Assembly (NCBI RefSeq): GCF_000525975.1
Contig: NZ_AODK01000024.1
Span: 1-64,000 of the forward strand
Length of the DNA stretch: 64,000 nucleotides
Origin: Listeria rocourtiae FSL F6-920
GTDB taxonomy: Bacteria > Bacillota > Bacilli > Lactobacillales > Listeriaceae
Direction of reading: 5' to 3'
Part shown: piece after piece, positions 46,185-56,591 of the stretch
How the letters are laid out: every line of letters starts with the position of its first letter
How positions within the stretch are numbered: position 1 is the stretch's first letter
Notes under the pieces: generated by a model
Databases searched by the model: none
Seen by the model: only the letters and a program-made list of their open reading frames with translations
Told to the model about the DNA's origin: nothing
Position numbers and translations under genes: made by a program

Positions 46185-47294
46185 TCAATCTTTGGCTTTA
46201 TTTTTTATCTTCCAGTACTTTCTCATCATTCGAATCACTTTCGTACTGTTCAAGCGGTTGTACTTTTCTGTCATTTGGCTTAATTTTCTAGTTAATGTTG
46301 CATTTTCTTTCTTCAAATTGTTAATTTCTTTGACCTGTTGCGCATCTCGCTTTTTCATAGTTATCAGTACCGGCTTTTCATCTTCCAGTAAACTGAAAAT
46401 ATGTTTATTAAGGTCGTTATTTACTGCTCTTTCAGCATTCAAGGCATCTGATATTTGTTGTACTAGCTGTTTCGCCTCATTTACATCTCGTTGGTGTTGT
46501 CTCACCGTTTCGGTTTGTTTCTTCCCTTGCTCCACCCATGTTTCTTCGATGGTGCGATATTTCTCTTCTACTGCTTGTATTTCTTTTTCTTTTTGTGTTT
46601 GGATGCGCGCCACCTGTGCTTCGTAGTCTGCTTTCATCCGATCAATCTGACGTTTATAGGTCTCTAGCCGCTCTAAGATTTTTTCTTCTAACGCGTGGTC
46701 TTCTTCTATGCTCTCTTGGAACGTATAAAGCGCATAATTCCCGACTTGCTTTCTTACTTGATAGTTCATTTTTTCCAAAAGAGACGCAATATCTGCAAAA
46801 TTCGCACCATCTGTTTCCAGCCAAAGCATCGGTTTAACTTGTTCCAATTGCTTCATCAGCCATGCTAGAGAATGAGACTCTAGCACGCGAGCTGTCGCAT
46901 GAATCATGTGTGGGGCTATCATATCGGCTGGCATTACTTTCCCTTTTTCTGAAACGGTAAAGCGCTGTTTCGCCCAATCCGGGCGCACACAGACCATCTG
47001 TGGTAACTTGTTTCGCACGATATCGTTCCGTATTTCTTTCCATCGCTCTTTATTCGCCTCAAAAAGATACACCTTGCTTGCATCGCGATACTTCGCAAAG
47101 TAAATCGCATGACTCACCAATCGGCTGTCTAAGACATAGATGACGGCTTTCTCTGGAATAAATGCCGCAAATGCCTCTAAGACGTCTTTTTGATAGTAGT
47201 CTTTTGTCTGTACCATCTCCGCTGTGACTGCATTGTTCATCATATTTAGTTTCACATTGTCGCTTAGTTTCAACAGGGCTTTATTCTTTGTCAT
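46185..47294 (-). CDS. FkbM-like methyltransferase-fold protein with long coiled coil
   Basis: A 369-aa protein. The first 190 residues resemble the Rossmann-like part of FkbM-type proteins (VIYVLDSRLVSHAIYFAKYR, VYLFEANKERWKEI, LWLETDGANFADIASLLEKM), though a clean SAM-binding GxGxG is missing. From about 195 to 345 there is a continuous charged coiled coil (RLETYKRQIDRMKADYEAQV onward), ending in a basic tail (VIRMMRKYWKIKNKAKD). The ATG at 47294 has AGAGG 6 bases before it and overlaps the preceding gene by 14 bases. It may be a scaffold or chain-length factor rather than an active methylase. Confidence 0.6.
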   Translation of the reverse strand: MTKNKALLKLSDNVKLNMMNNAVTAEMVQTKDYYQKDVLEAFAAFIPEKAVIYVLDSRLVSHAIYFAKYRDASKVYLFEANKERWKEIRNDIVRNKLPQMVCVRPDWAKQRFTVSEKGKVMPADMIAPHMIHATARVLESHSLAWLMKQLEQVKPMLWLETDGANFADIASLLEKMNYQVRKQVGNYALYTFQESIEEDHALEEKILERLETYKRQIDRMKADYEAQVARIQTQKEKEIQAVEEKYRTIEETWVEQGKKQTETVRQHQRDVNEAKQLVQQISDALNAERAVNNDLNKHIFSLLEDEKPVLITMKKRDAQQVKEINNLKKENATLTRKLSQMTEKYNRLNSTKVIRMMRKYWKIKNKAKD

Positions 47295-48588
47295 GTCCAT
47301 CCTCTAATTCCTTATAAATTTCTAGAAAAATCACTTTTTCTTTGTCCCAATTATATTTTTCACGTGCCAGAAAGCAGTTCTGGCGCATTTTTTCATGAAG
47401 TTCTGCATCGGCCAGTAACGTATTCACACCTGCTGCAACGGATACTGGATCATGCGAATCCACAACAATCCCCACTTGCTCCCCTTGCACAATTTTCCGT
47501 ATTTCCGGAAAATTACTACCAATCACCGGCACACCGCTCATTACATATTCAAACAACTTATTCGATGATGCCGAGTAATGATTAAAACACACATTATTTA
47601 AAATTTGAAAACCTAGATAAGCATTCTTCGTGTACGCCAATAAATCTTGCAATGGTACTTTTGGTAAAAACTTGATTCTCTCTTCCAAATTCGCGTCCAT
47701 GACACGTTGCTGTAAGTCAGCTTTAATCCTGCCATCGCCGATAATGACGACAATACCGCGATCAAAAAGTGCTGTTGCTTCAATGAGTTTATCCAATCCG
47801 CGTCCCGTTTGAACACCGCCTTGATAGAGTAGAATCGGTTCTAGTGGGGGAATATCCAGCAATTGATGTATATCGATACCTGTTGCTTCTTCCGGATATA
47901 CTTTATTTGGATAATTATGGACTACTTTTGGATAGAAATGATATCTATCTTCTATATAAGCTGCCCGCGTATCATTTTCATGGATACAAATATCTGTGAA
48001 GCGAAGCAGGAATTTCTCGCTGATACCGTACATCGGATTGTTGTAACCTGTTCTACTCGTCTGTACTTCGTGAGAGTCATAGACAAGCTTTTTTTTTGCG
48101 AAAAACCTTGGCGCAAATAGTGGCTTGCGGCAACGTATTCAAGTCATTAGCATGATAAATGTCGTAGCGTTTAGCAAGTCCTTGGCGCACCATTCTTGTA
48201 AAAATCAGGCTACGTCGGACAAGTGTCTGCACCTTTCTGTGGAAGAAAATAGCTACTATCAGACTACCGATGAGTGTTGGGAGGGGGGAAAACAGAAGTA
48301 ATAATAGAAAGATACAGCCTAGTATTGCTAGGCTTAGTTTGCTTCTTTTAATGAAGCGCATCGTGTTTATAAGTGGTGTTAGAAAATCCGGATAACTATT
48401 CTGCACACGATATATTGTGAAATTTTCAATAGGGGATTCTTGTAGAGGAAGCTCTGGCTGTTTGGCATCATGGATTGCAATTAAGTCAACGTGATACCCC
48501 GCTTCTTGTAAAGCGGTGCATTCGCGCAGCACCCGAGCATCATTTGTGAAATAGTTCCAGACGAATACAGCGATTTTTTTTTTGACAT
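47281..48588 (-). pseudogene. GT4 family glycosyltransferase, two frameshifts
   Basis: A GT-B glycosyltransferase of about 434 aa. The C-terminal part has PILLYQGGVQTGRGLDKLIE, the donor site YSASSNKLFEYVMSGVPVIG and KYNWDKEKVIFLEIYKEL. The middle has IYHANDLNTLPQATICAKVF. Two runs break it: T9 (48089-48097), where one base less joins FRKKKLVYDSHEVQTSR, and T10 (48574-48583) right after the start codon at 48588, where two less or one more gives MSKKIAVFVWNYFTNDARV. A hydrophobic segment at about 75-110 is unusual for GT4 and suggests membrane association. The start has a GAGGTAG site inside the upstream gene's end. Confidence 0.82.
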
Positions 48589-48598
48589 ACTTTCTACC

Positions 48599-49798
48599 TC
48601 ATTCAAACTCGGATATCAGTTTTTCAATCCGTTTAAAATTTTCTTGCCAGTTGTAATTTGCTTTTGCGTATTGTAAACCGTTTTGTCGCAGCTTACCGCG
48701 AAGTTCATGATTTTTAATCAAGTGAGCTAAACCGCAGTACATTTCTTGTTCTGCATCATGCTCATAAATAAATCCTGTATTAGAGGCATGGATAATCTCT
48801 CTAGAATAACCGGAAACCATACCAATAATCGGCAACCCAATACCCATATAATCTACAATCTTGCCTGGAATCACCGTCTCAAAGACAGGGTGTGGTACAA
48901 GACTCACAAATGCAACATCTGCCGCTGCAAGTTTTCTCAATACATTACTTCGTGTATCTGGTGGGTTCACAATGATGTTTGCTAACTCTTGCTCTTTTAC
49001 CGAGTCAATCAGTTTTTGATAATTGGCGCCATAACCAATCATTTTGAACTGAACTGCTGAGTCCTTTTCAAAATGGGCCGCCATACGGATAAAACTTGCT
49101 AACTCTTGTGCTAGACCGATGTTTCCAGTATAGATAACCGTAATAGGCTCATTAATAATCGGTCTTTTCAAGCTTCCTAACTCCAATTCTTCCGGTGTCA
49201 GGGCGTTCGGTACAAAGGTAATCTTCTTTGGATCAATGCCTTTACTGGCGATATAGTCTACAAATCGTTCACTATTTACGATAATCTGATCGGCCTGCTT
49301 ATAAATTCGTTTTTCAAATCTATAAGCAATCCAGAGAACAATTGGTGAATTGAATTTCCCTACTCCTTTAAGCGATTCTGGCCATAAGTCGCGAATATCG
49401 ACAATCAGTTTGGCTTTAAATTTTCGTTTCGCTATTAACCCTGCGAGCGCAATTGAAATAGGTGGACTCGATACATAAACAACATCAAAAGATTCTTTAG
49501 CTCTTAAAATTTTCAAAATAAAGCGGCATAGTGTTTCCAGATAGAGGAAGAAGCGAAAGATCATCTTCGTTTCGTATTTGCTCGTCCGTGTTTTCACGCG
49601 AGCAATCTTTTCTTCGTTCAGCTCTGCGTCCCAAAATTTTTCCTGCTCGTAAATGTCGCGATTCGGATATTGTGGTTCCGTTGTGTACAACGTTGTGTCA
49701 TATTTCCTGCCAAGCAACCGAAATAGTTGCTTCATCCGATTCGCGGCACTTCCGATTTCAGGATAGAAATTTTGCGATATTAAAAGTATCTTTTTCAT
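48599..49798 (-). CDS. GT4 family glycosyltransferase (WcaI/WbuB-like)
   Basis: A 399-aa retaining GT-B enzyme. The acceptor half begins KKILLISQNFYPEIGSAANR and includes AKLIVDIRDLWPESLKGVG, typical of WbuB-type transferases working on undecaprenyl-linked acceptors. The donor half has VIYTGNIGLAQELASFIRMA and VSLVPHPVFETVIPGKIVDY with the conserved glutamates. It follows the UDP-ManNAc dehydrogenase gene by 50 bases. WbuB-like enzymes often transfer N-acetylfucosamine; here the sugar is unknown. Confidence 0.87.
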   Translation of the reverse strand: MKKILLISQNFYPEIGSAANRMKQLFRLLGRKYDTTLYTTEPQYPNRDIYEQEKFWDAELNEEKIARVKTRTSKYETKMIFRFFLYLETLCRFILKILRAKESFDVVYVSSPPISIALAGLIAKRKFKAKLIVDIRDLWPESLKGVGKFNSPIVLWIAYRFEKRIYKQADQIIVNSERFVDYIASKGIDPKKITFVPNALTPEELELGSLKRPIINEPITVIYTGNIGLAQELASFIRMAAHFEKDSAVQFKMIGYGANYQKLIDSVKEQELANIIVNPPDTRSNVLRKLAAADVAFVSLVPHPVFETVIPGKIVDYMGIGLPIIGMVSGYSREIIHASNTGFIYEHDAEQEMYCGLAHLIKNHELRGKLRQNGLQYAKANYNWQENFKRIEKLISEFE

Positions 49799-49848
49799 TC
49801 ATCATCCACATTTCTAATTTTGATCACATGCTTTTAGCGAATTGTTGT

Positions 49849-51132
49849 TTATACAGTAACACTAACTTCTTTTAATTCACCAATTTTCGAAAGGGTTCCA
49901 AGATTGAAATATTTCTCCATACCGGCACATTGTGTCGCGATATTTTTCGTATCTAGAACAGCTACTTCGCGCATGTTTGTCAAGCTTTGAGGTGTAATAT
50001 CGCGAAACTCAGAATGGTCAACGAGTACCAATACTAAATCTGCGTCTGCTGTTGCAACGGCCATGTCACTTTCTACAAAACCTGCCTGGACATGAGGATC
50101 GTATGCAACAACATCATATTGTCCCATCGCTTCTAATTCGTGATAAATTTCTAAGGCTGGGCTTTCGCGGATGTCATCGATGTCACCTTTATACGTGAGC
50201 CCAAAAACTGCAATTTTCTTACCTTGTATTTTGTTCATTAATGCTATGGTGTTTTCGACAATGAAGTTTGGCATCGTTGAGTTGATGTGTCTTGAACGTT
50301 GAATTAAGTGTGATTCAGCCGGTGCTGCTGCTGCGATGAAGTAAGGATCAACTGCCAAACAATGTCCGCCAACACCAGGACCTGGTTGGTGTAAGTTGAC
50401 ACGTGGGTGTTTGTTCGCCATGCTGATAACATCCAATGCGTTGATACCAAGCTTAGCTGAGATGTGTACGAGTTCATTTGCTAGTGCGATATTGACGTCA
50501 CGGTATGTGTTTTCCATTAGTTTAGACATTTCAGCTGTCGATGCTGCGGATTCAATCAATTCGCCTTTCACAAAGACACTGTAGATTTTCTTTCCAGCTT
50601 CGGTACATGCCGGTGTTACACCACCAATGATGCGGTTGTTGTAGATTAATTCGTGAATGATTTGGCCTGGTAGCACGCGCTCGGGGCAATGAACTAGGAA
50701 GACGTCCTTCCCTACGATGAGGCCTGTACTTTCAACGAGTGGTAAAATGTGATCTTCGGTCGAGCGGGGAGCGATAGTAGATTCAATAATGATGGTATTT
50801 CCTTTTTGGAGAACCGGTAAAATATTGGTTACTGCGGATAAAACGTAGCTTAGATCACATGATTTCAAGGCGTCATTTTTGTTTGGTGTAGGAACAGATA
50901 CGATAAATGCATCTGCCGGCTCTACAACCAAACCTGCCTTAAATTTATTATTTTGGATGGCTCTATCAAGTTCCGCTTGCAATCCTGGTTCTTCGATGTG
51001 GATTTTACCTGTATTCAATTCTTTAATCACTTTCTCGTTCACATCAATTCCTAGTACATCTTGATTGTGATTGGCGAACATGATTGCGGTTGGAAGTCCA
51101 ATATAACCTAATCCCATAACAACTAATTTCAA
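49849..51132 (-). CDS. wecC: UDP-N-acetyl-D-mannosamine dehydrogenase
   Basis: It oxidises a UDP-HexNAc (most likely UDP-ManNAc) to the uronic acid with two NAD+. The Rossmann motif GLGYIGLP (7-14), VSVPTPNK (79-86), EMSKLMENTYRDVNIALANE (201-220, catalytic Lys204) and GPGVGGHCLAVDPYF with catalytic Cys258 are all present. The length is 427 aa. It is the first biosynthetic gene of the leftward block, so the polymer is predicted to contain an acidic HexNAcA residue. No UDP-GlcNAc 2-epimerase gene lies in the window; it would have to be elsewhere. Specificity against other UDP-sugars is inferred from sequence resemblance. Confidence 0.87.
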   Translation of the reverse strand: MKLVVMGLGYIGLPTAIMFANHNQDVLGIDVNEKVIKELNTGKIHIEEPGLQAELDRAIQNNKFKAGLVVEPADAFIVSVPTPNKNDALKSCDLSYVLSAVTNILPVLQKGNTIIIESTIAPRSTEDHILPLVESTGLIVGKDVFLVHCPERVLPGQIIHELIYNNRIIGGVTPACTEAGKKIYSVFVKGELIESAASTAEMSKLMENTYRDVNIALANELVHISAKLGINALDVISMANKHPRVNLHQPGPGVGGHCLAVDPYFIAAAAPAESHLIQRSRHINSTMPNFIVENTIALMNKIQGKKIAVFGLTYKGDIDDIRESPALEIYHELEAMGQYDVVAYDPHVQAGFVESDMAVATADADLVLVLVDHSEFRDITPQSLTNMREVAVLDTKNIATQCAGMEKYFNLGTLSKIGELKEVSVTV

Positions 51133-51168
51133 TTTATGACAACCCTTTCTGGTTTGGTTTTTAATTTT

Positions 51169-51636
51169 TTACTTCGCTTCTGGAATCGTGATAGACCAGC
51201 TTGCTTTTTCTTTATCCATTGGTGCATAGACGAGTGTGCCTTTTTTGACACTTGTCGGTAGTTCGAAGTATGCTTTTCCTGCTAGTTTTTCATTTGGTTT
51301 GAACTCATCACCAAAGTTATTACCTTGTGGGAAAACGTCATATGTTTTGTCACCGGATTTAATTTTGAAATCCCCAGCGCCAACGCCTACTGGTGCGCTA
51401 TCATTATTTAAGAAGGACATCGCGATGCTGACCATATTTTTGCCTTTTTTCGTGCTTTCTGTGGTTTTGATGTCACCGATTTTCATATCGATATTGTTGA
51501 CTGTTTTTGTTTTGAATGTTTGTTTTGCTGTTTCTTCTGTTTTTGTTTCTTTGTCTTGATTGTCTGCTGTATTCCCACATGCGCCTACAAATACGAGTGT
51601 TAGGGCTGTGACTCCTGCGATTAGAACTTTTTTCAT
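51169..51636 (-). CDS. DUF4352 lipoprotein
   Basis: A 155-aa lipoprotein: signal MKKVLIAGVTALTLVFVGAC with lipobox VGAC (Cys20), a Lys/Thr/Glu-rich linker (about 25-45), and an immunoglobulin-like DUF4352 domain (about 50-153: NNIDMKIGDIKTTESTKKGK, VSIAMSFLNNDSAPVGVG, then GKAYFELP). Proteins of this type are exported and of unknown function. It lies 36 bases upstream of the dehydrogenase gene and may be the first gene of the polysaccharide operon. Confidence 0.85.
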   Translation of the reverse strand: MKKVLIAGVTALTLVFVGACGNTADNQDKETKTEETAKQTFKTKTVNNIDMKIGDIKTTESTKKGKNMVSIAMSFLNNDSAPVGVGAGDFKIKSGDKTYDVFPQGNNFGDEFKPNEKLAGKAYFELPTSVKKGTLVYAPMDKEKASWSITIPEAK

Positions 51637-51669
51637 TTGTTTTAGTACACCTCATTCATTTAATAACTA

Positions 51670-51693
51670 AAGGGGAATAATTCTATTCCCCTT
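51670..51693 (-). terminator. Hairpin after the adhesin gene
   Basis: AAGGGGAATA / TATTCCCCTT is a perfect 10-bp stem with a 4-base loop. On the minus strand the following tract is UUUAGUU, a weak U-run. It lies 35 bases beyond the adhesin stop. Confidence 0.6.
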
Positions 51694-51727
51694 ATGCTTT
51701 GTTACACTTTTTAGTGCTTCTGTTATC

Positions 51728-54700
51728 TTATTGTGTGATTGTTACTGTGTTTGTATTGATTTGTCCGCCGCGACTATCTTGTCCGATTACTTCTACAACG
51801 TCTGTTGGTTGTAAGTTAAGGTCTCTGATGAAGTATTTATATGTTCCGTCCGCTGCGTTCACAAATGCTGGGCTAGTCTTTAATACGCCGTTTACACTCA
51901 ATACCACTTTGTACACATCTCCTGTAGCTGTACCGTACAGATAGCTATCCCCAACTTTTACTGGGCTAGCATTAACTGTACCTGTTGCTACGTTGATTGT
52001 TACTGGTTTGCTGTCTAGTAGTTTACCTGTTGTATCATATACATTTACTTTTACGTCATCTGTTCCATCTGTGATTAAACCTGCTGCGTAATAATGGATA
52101 ACATTTCCGTTAGCTGGGATTTGGCCGTATTTAGTTCCATTTACTTCTAGCTCTACTTTGGCTACATCACCAGTGTACGTTCCGTCAACATAAGAGTTTG
52201 TACCGATTTTGAAAGCTTGTGGTGTTACAGTTCCTTTTGTTACAGGAGCAGTTTGTTGTGTTAAGCTGACAGTTGTTGTGTTAAGAACTGCACCAGTGGC
52301 ATCATATGCGATAACTTCTACTACATCTGTTACAGAAGAAATTTTATCTTTAGCGTAATATTCATAGTCTCCTGCTGTTTTTGGAACAGCTGATTTTAAT
52401 ACACCATTCACTCTAAGAGCAATTTTAGTTACATCGCCAGTTAGTTTACCTGTTACATAACCGTCTTTTCCAACTACAAAAGTATTAGCAGTTACAGTAC
52501 CAGTTGATGTGCTTATTGACACTACTTTTGTATTTACTAAAACGCCTGCTGAATTGTAAGCATTCATTGTAACTACATCTGTAGAATTTAGTATTTTACC
52601 TTTTGCATAGTATTGATATGTTCCAGCAGGTTGAGCAGTTACATCAATACGTTGCTGTACAACACCGTTAACTACTAGTTCTACTTTCTGAACATCACCA
52701 GTTCTTGTTCCTGTTACATAGCTGTCTTTACCTAGCTTGAAGCTGTTTGCTGTGATTGTTCCTGGTTGACCGTTGTTTGCTGTGATTGTTACTGGTTTTG
52801 TATCTAGTACTTTACCTGTTGAATCATATGCAGTTACTGTTACAATGTCTGTAAGATTCAAGATTTTGTCTTTCGCATAGTATTGGAACGGTGAAGTTGG
52901 TGTGTTGATTGTTTGTTTAACTACTCCATTCACTGTGATGCTCACTTTCGCTACATCACCTGTGAATGTTCCTTTTACATACGTATCTGTCCCAAGTACA
53001 TAGTTAGCTGGTGTAATTGTGCCTTTTGTAACTACAGATGACTTTACATTTACTTTCGTACGTTGTAATACTTTACCTGATGCATCATAGCCAATGATGT
53101 AAACAGCATCTGTAGCGTTTAAAACTTTGTCTTTTGCATAGTATTGGTATGGGTTAGATACATCAATAGCTTGTTTTACAACGCCATTAACTTCTAGAGC
53201 TGCTTTTACTACATCTCCTGTTAAAGTACCTTTAACATAGTTAGTTCCAACAGTGTAATCTTCAGCTGTGATTGTTCCTGCTGTTACTTTTGCATTTACT
53301 TTCACTGATGTTTTTTGTAATTCTTTACCATTCGCATCAAGTGCTACAATAAATACTTGATCCGTTGCTTTAGTAATACTACCGTTAGCATAGTATTGGT
53401 AAGGGCTACCAGTTGCCGAAATGGTTGTTAACTTAACTCCATTAACTTCCAAGTACATTTTGGCAACATCGCCTGTGTAAATACCTTTAACATAGTTGTC
53501 TGTACCAATTGTGAAGTCACCTGCTGTGATTGTTCCTGCTGTTGCTGCGATAACTTTAATTGTAATAGTTTTTTTCTGTTGTATTACCATCTTTATCTGT
53601 TACTGTATAAACGACTGTGTAGTTACCTACTTTAGTCATATCTACATTGCTGCTCTTAACTGTTACGTCTGCTGTTAAGTTGCCATCTTCTTTATCTGTT
53701 GCTGTTACACCTGCTAATGGGCTAAATGTATCTCCCACGCGGAATGTTTGATCATCAGCTGTGATAACTGGTTTTTGATTTGATGCTACGATAACTTCTA
53801 CTGCTGGGCTATCCAGACCGTTATCACCTTTTTGTGTTACTTGAAGCACAGCATCTTCTTTTTGTGCTGGGATATTGATAGCGAAATCGCCATTAGCGTC
53901 TGTATTACCAGTTACTTTTGAACCATCTGGGAGTGTTACTGTAATTTCTTTGTTTGGTTCACCTTTACCTTTAAGAACCGTGTCGCCTTCTTTGACACCA
54001 TCAACATCTGGAGTTCCTGGTACTGATAAATCTTGTTGTACTTTCGTTGTTACGTTTGCACTGTCGTTTACACCATTTGTTTGGTAGCTGACAACAGATT
54101 GATTTTTAGCAAGGTTAACGCCTGCTGGTACGTCTACTGTCCATTTTCCATCTTGGCCAACTGTTGCTTTTGCTGTTGTTCCATTAGGGAATGTAACAAT
54201 AACATCATTTCCTGAAGTACCTGTGCCTGTTACTGTTTTTGCACCAACATAGATTGGGTTAACGACTGGACGATCGATTGCACTTGAACCTTCCGTTGAA
54301 AGACGCGTGTAGTCGAATAAGCTGAATCCGTCAAGTCCTGTACCTGATACTAGTCCACCATAATAACTTGTTGTAGCTGCACCGTTTTTGTTTGATAGTG
54401 TAACACGGCCAGAATCAACATTAGTCCATGCGCTGTTTGAAGCTTTAGACCAGTCAGTTCCGTGGTTCCACGCCATTAGGTTTGTTACATTGTTGATTTC
54501 TACGCGTGATTGGTTTGCAACTGTTGCCGTACCGTAACCTTTAACGATATGACCAGTTTTAGTTGTTGCATTATTGTTGTTTTGGCGGAAATCAATAAAT
54601 TTAGGGCTATTTAACACTAACTTAGAGTTTGCTGCGCCACTTAAGTCAAATACAGATGTTGTTGTTGATGGATAAAGTGATTCTACATAAGCCATAGTGT

Positions 54701-56591
54701 CTTTTTGGAATGTTACAACACCATTTGCTTTTACTGCTGGTTTTGCTGATTTGGAAGCAGCACGGATATTAGCTTTTGATCCTGTAGCAAATGTTACTGA
54801 ACCAGAAGTGTAAATACCATAGTCTGCTGCTGCAATTTTAAGTGTTGAGTTTGTTCCTACGTTAAGCGCTGATGCTGCAGTAGCTTCTTGTCTGACACCG
54901 TCTGTTCCAGATAAATCAAAGCTTGAGTTAGCACCGATATTAATTGCTGATCCATATAATGAGTGGATGGCATGGCTGTTCAATGCTTTAATAACAACTG
55001 TGTTGTTTTCTCCGAAAGTTGTATTTTTGTATGTGTAGATACCGTCGTGGTTGTTAGCTGTGATGTTCATGCTTACGTTTTTACCTGTAGATAAACCTTC
55101 ACCGCTTGTATCTGTTGTATTAATGCCATCAGTATAAGCATTGATACTAACCGTTGAATCATCACCGAATACTACTCCGCCAGCGTTAACACCTGTACCA
55201 GCTGATGATGAAATTGTAGTTTTAGTGTTTGAACCAAAGTTGACGCGTGAGTTTCCGCCTGCATAAATGGAACCAGCTTTTGCTTTTACATTAACTTCTG
55301 TGTCATCACCAAAAATAACTGGACCACCGGCAGAGTAAATACCGTAGTCAATACCGGAATCGATATCGATTTTTACACGATCAGCTGCTGCTTTTGGTTG
55401 GTTAGATACTGTACCGAAGCGGATTGGTGCTGCTCCAGCTGAATAGATACCTTTATATTGTGTTCTTAGTTTTAGAGATGAACCATCACCGAATGTGATA
55501 GACGCATTTCCGTAAAAACCATGTCCATTGTCACTAACAATATCAACATTAGCATTTTTACCTACGACGATTGATGCTCCTGTATTGTATGCGTAAACAG
55601 CTGTACCTGTACCTGTTGCTTTAAGTTTTACATCATCGCCAATTGTGATATTTCCAGTTACGTAGATACCGTAACCAACATCACCAGATGCAAGTGTTAA
55701 GTCAGCGCCATTTTTAACGACTAATGTTGCGGCTCTTACAGTTCCGTATTTTGATGCGGATTTTAATACAGTGTTTTCACCAATAACAAGAGCACTAGTT
55801 GACACGTCAAATGCATAACCTTTGCTTGAGTTCATGTTGATATAAGCATTATCACCGATACTTACTGCACCTGCTGAACGAACTTTAACCGCTGTATTCA
55901 ATGCTGATAGTTCTTCGATACGTGTATTGTCTTCAATAATTAGATCATCTACGTCCATACCATATTGGTCTGGGCTGACGATTTTATTGTTTGTTCCCCC
56001 AATAGAAAGAGAGAGCTTACCAGTTCCACCCATAATCATACCGAATACTTGTACATTGTTTGTTAAGTTAACTGTAGGGGCAGCTGTTGAATTATAACCA
56101 GTGAACACACCTTTAGTTCCAACGTTAGTAATGCTTAAGTCTTGTACATCAACGATTGATGTAGAACGCATAATCATTTGGTAGCTACCAGCAGTTACTG
56201 CATAGCCGTTACCTTCAATGCGGATGTTGCTGTTGATTGATACGTTGCTTGTGAATTGGAAGTTACCAGTAATTTCGATAACATTGATTGTTGTGGATTC
56301 TGCTGCTGCTTTAAACTCAGCAAAAGTAGAAACTTGTGCACGTTTCTCTGTTACACCGTTGTCTAGAGCTAATGACATTGGCTCGATTGCAATTCTGCTT
56401 GCTGCTTGATCAGCAGTTGGCAATGTTGGTGTTGTTGACTCTTGACCAGTTGCTTCTGCTGCAAATGATCCTGTTGGTAATACTGTAAATACTTGGCTTG
56501 CAATAACTGTAGCTACTAAAAGTGATTTGGCAGCTTTTTTGACCGACGTCTTAGATAAAACGTTAATTGGTCCCTTTTCTTCAAATTTCAT
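51728..56591 (-). pseudogene. Large secreted adhesin: beta-helix plus bacterial Ig repeats, one frameshift
   Basis: A secreted protein of about 1620 aa when corrected. The signal peptide (about 1-45, ends GSFAAEA) is followed by a parallel beta-helix of pectate-lyase-like adhesin type (about 90-720), with recurrent short turns such as YGIYTSGSVTFATGSKANI. Then come two Big_6-like domains (GTGTSGNDVIVTFPNGTTAK is the first), a DUF5011-like domain (GDTFSPLAGVTATDKEDGNL), and seven Ig-like repeats of about 85 aa with the core YVKGTFTGDVAKV and YQYYAKDKI. The frame breaks at T7 (53569-53575); with six it reads TTEKTITIKVIAATA. No LPXTG, GW, LysM or WxL anchor follows the last repeat. A GAAGGAG site precedes the start. 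Confidence 0.85.
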
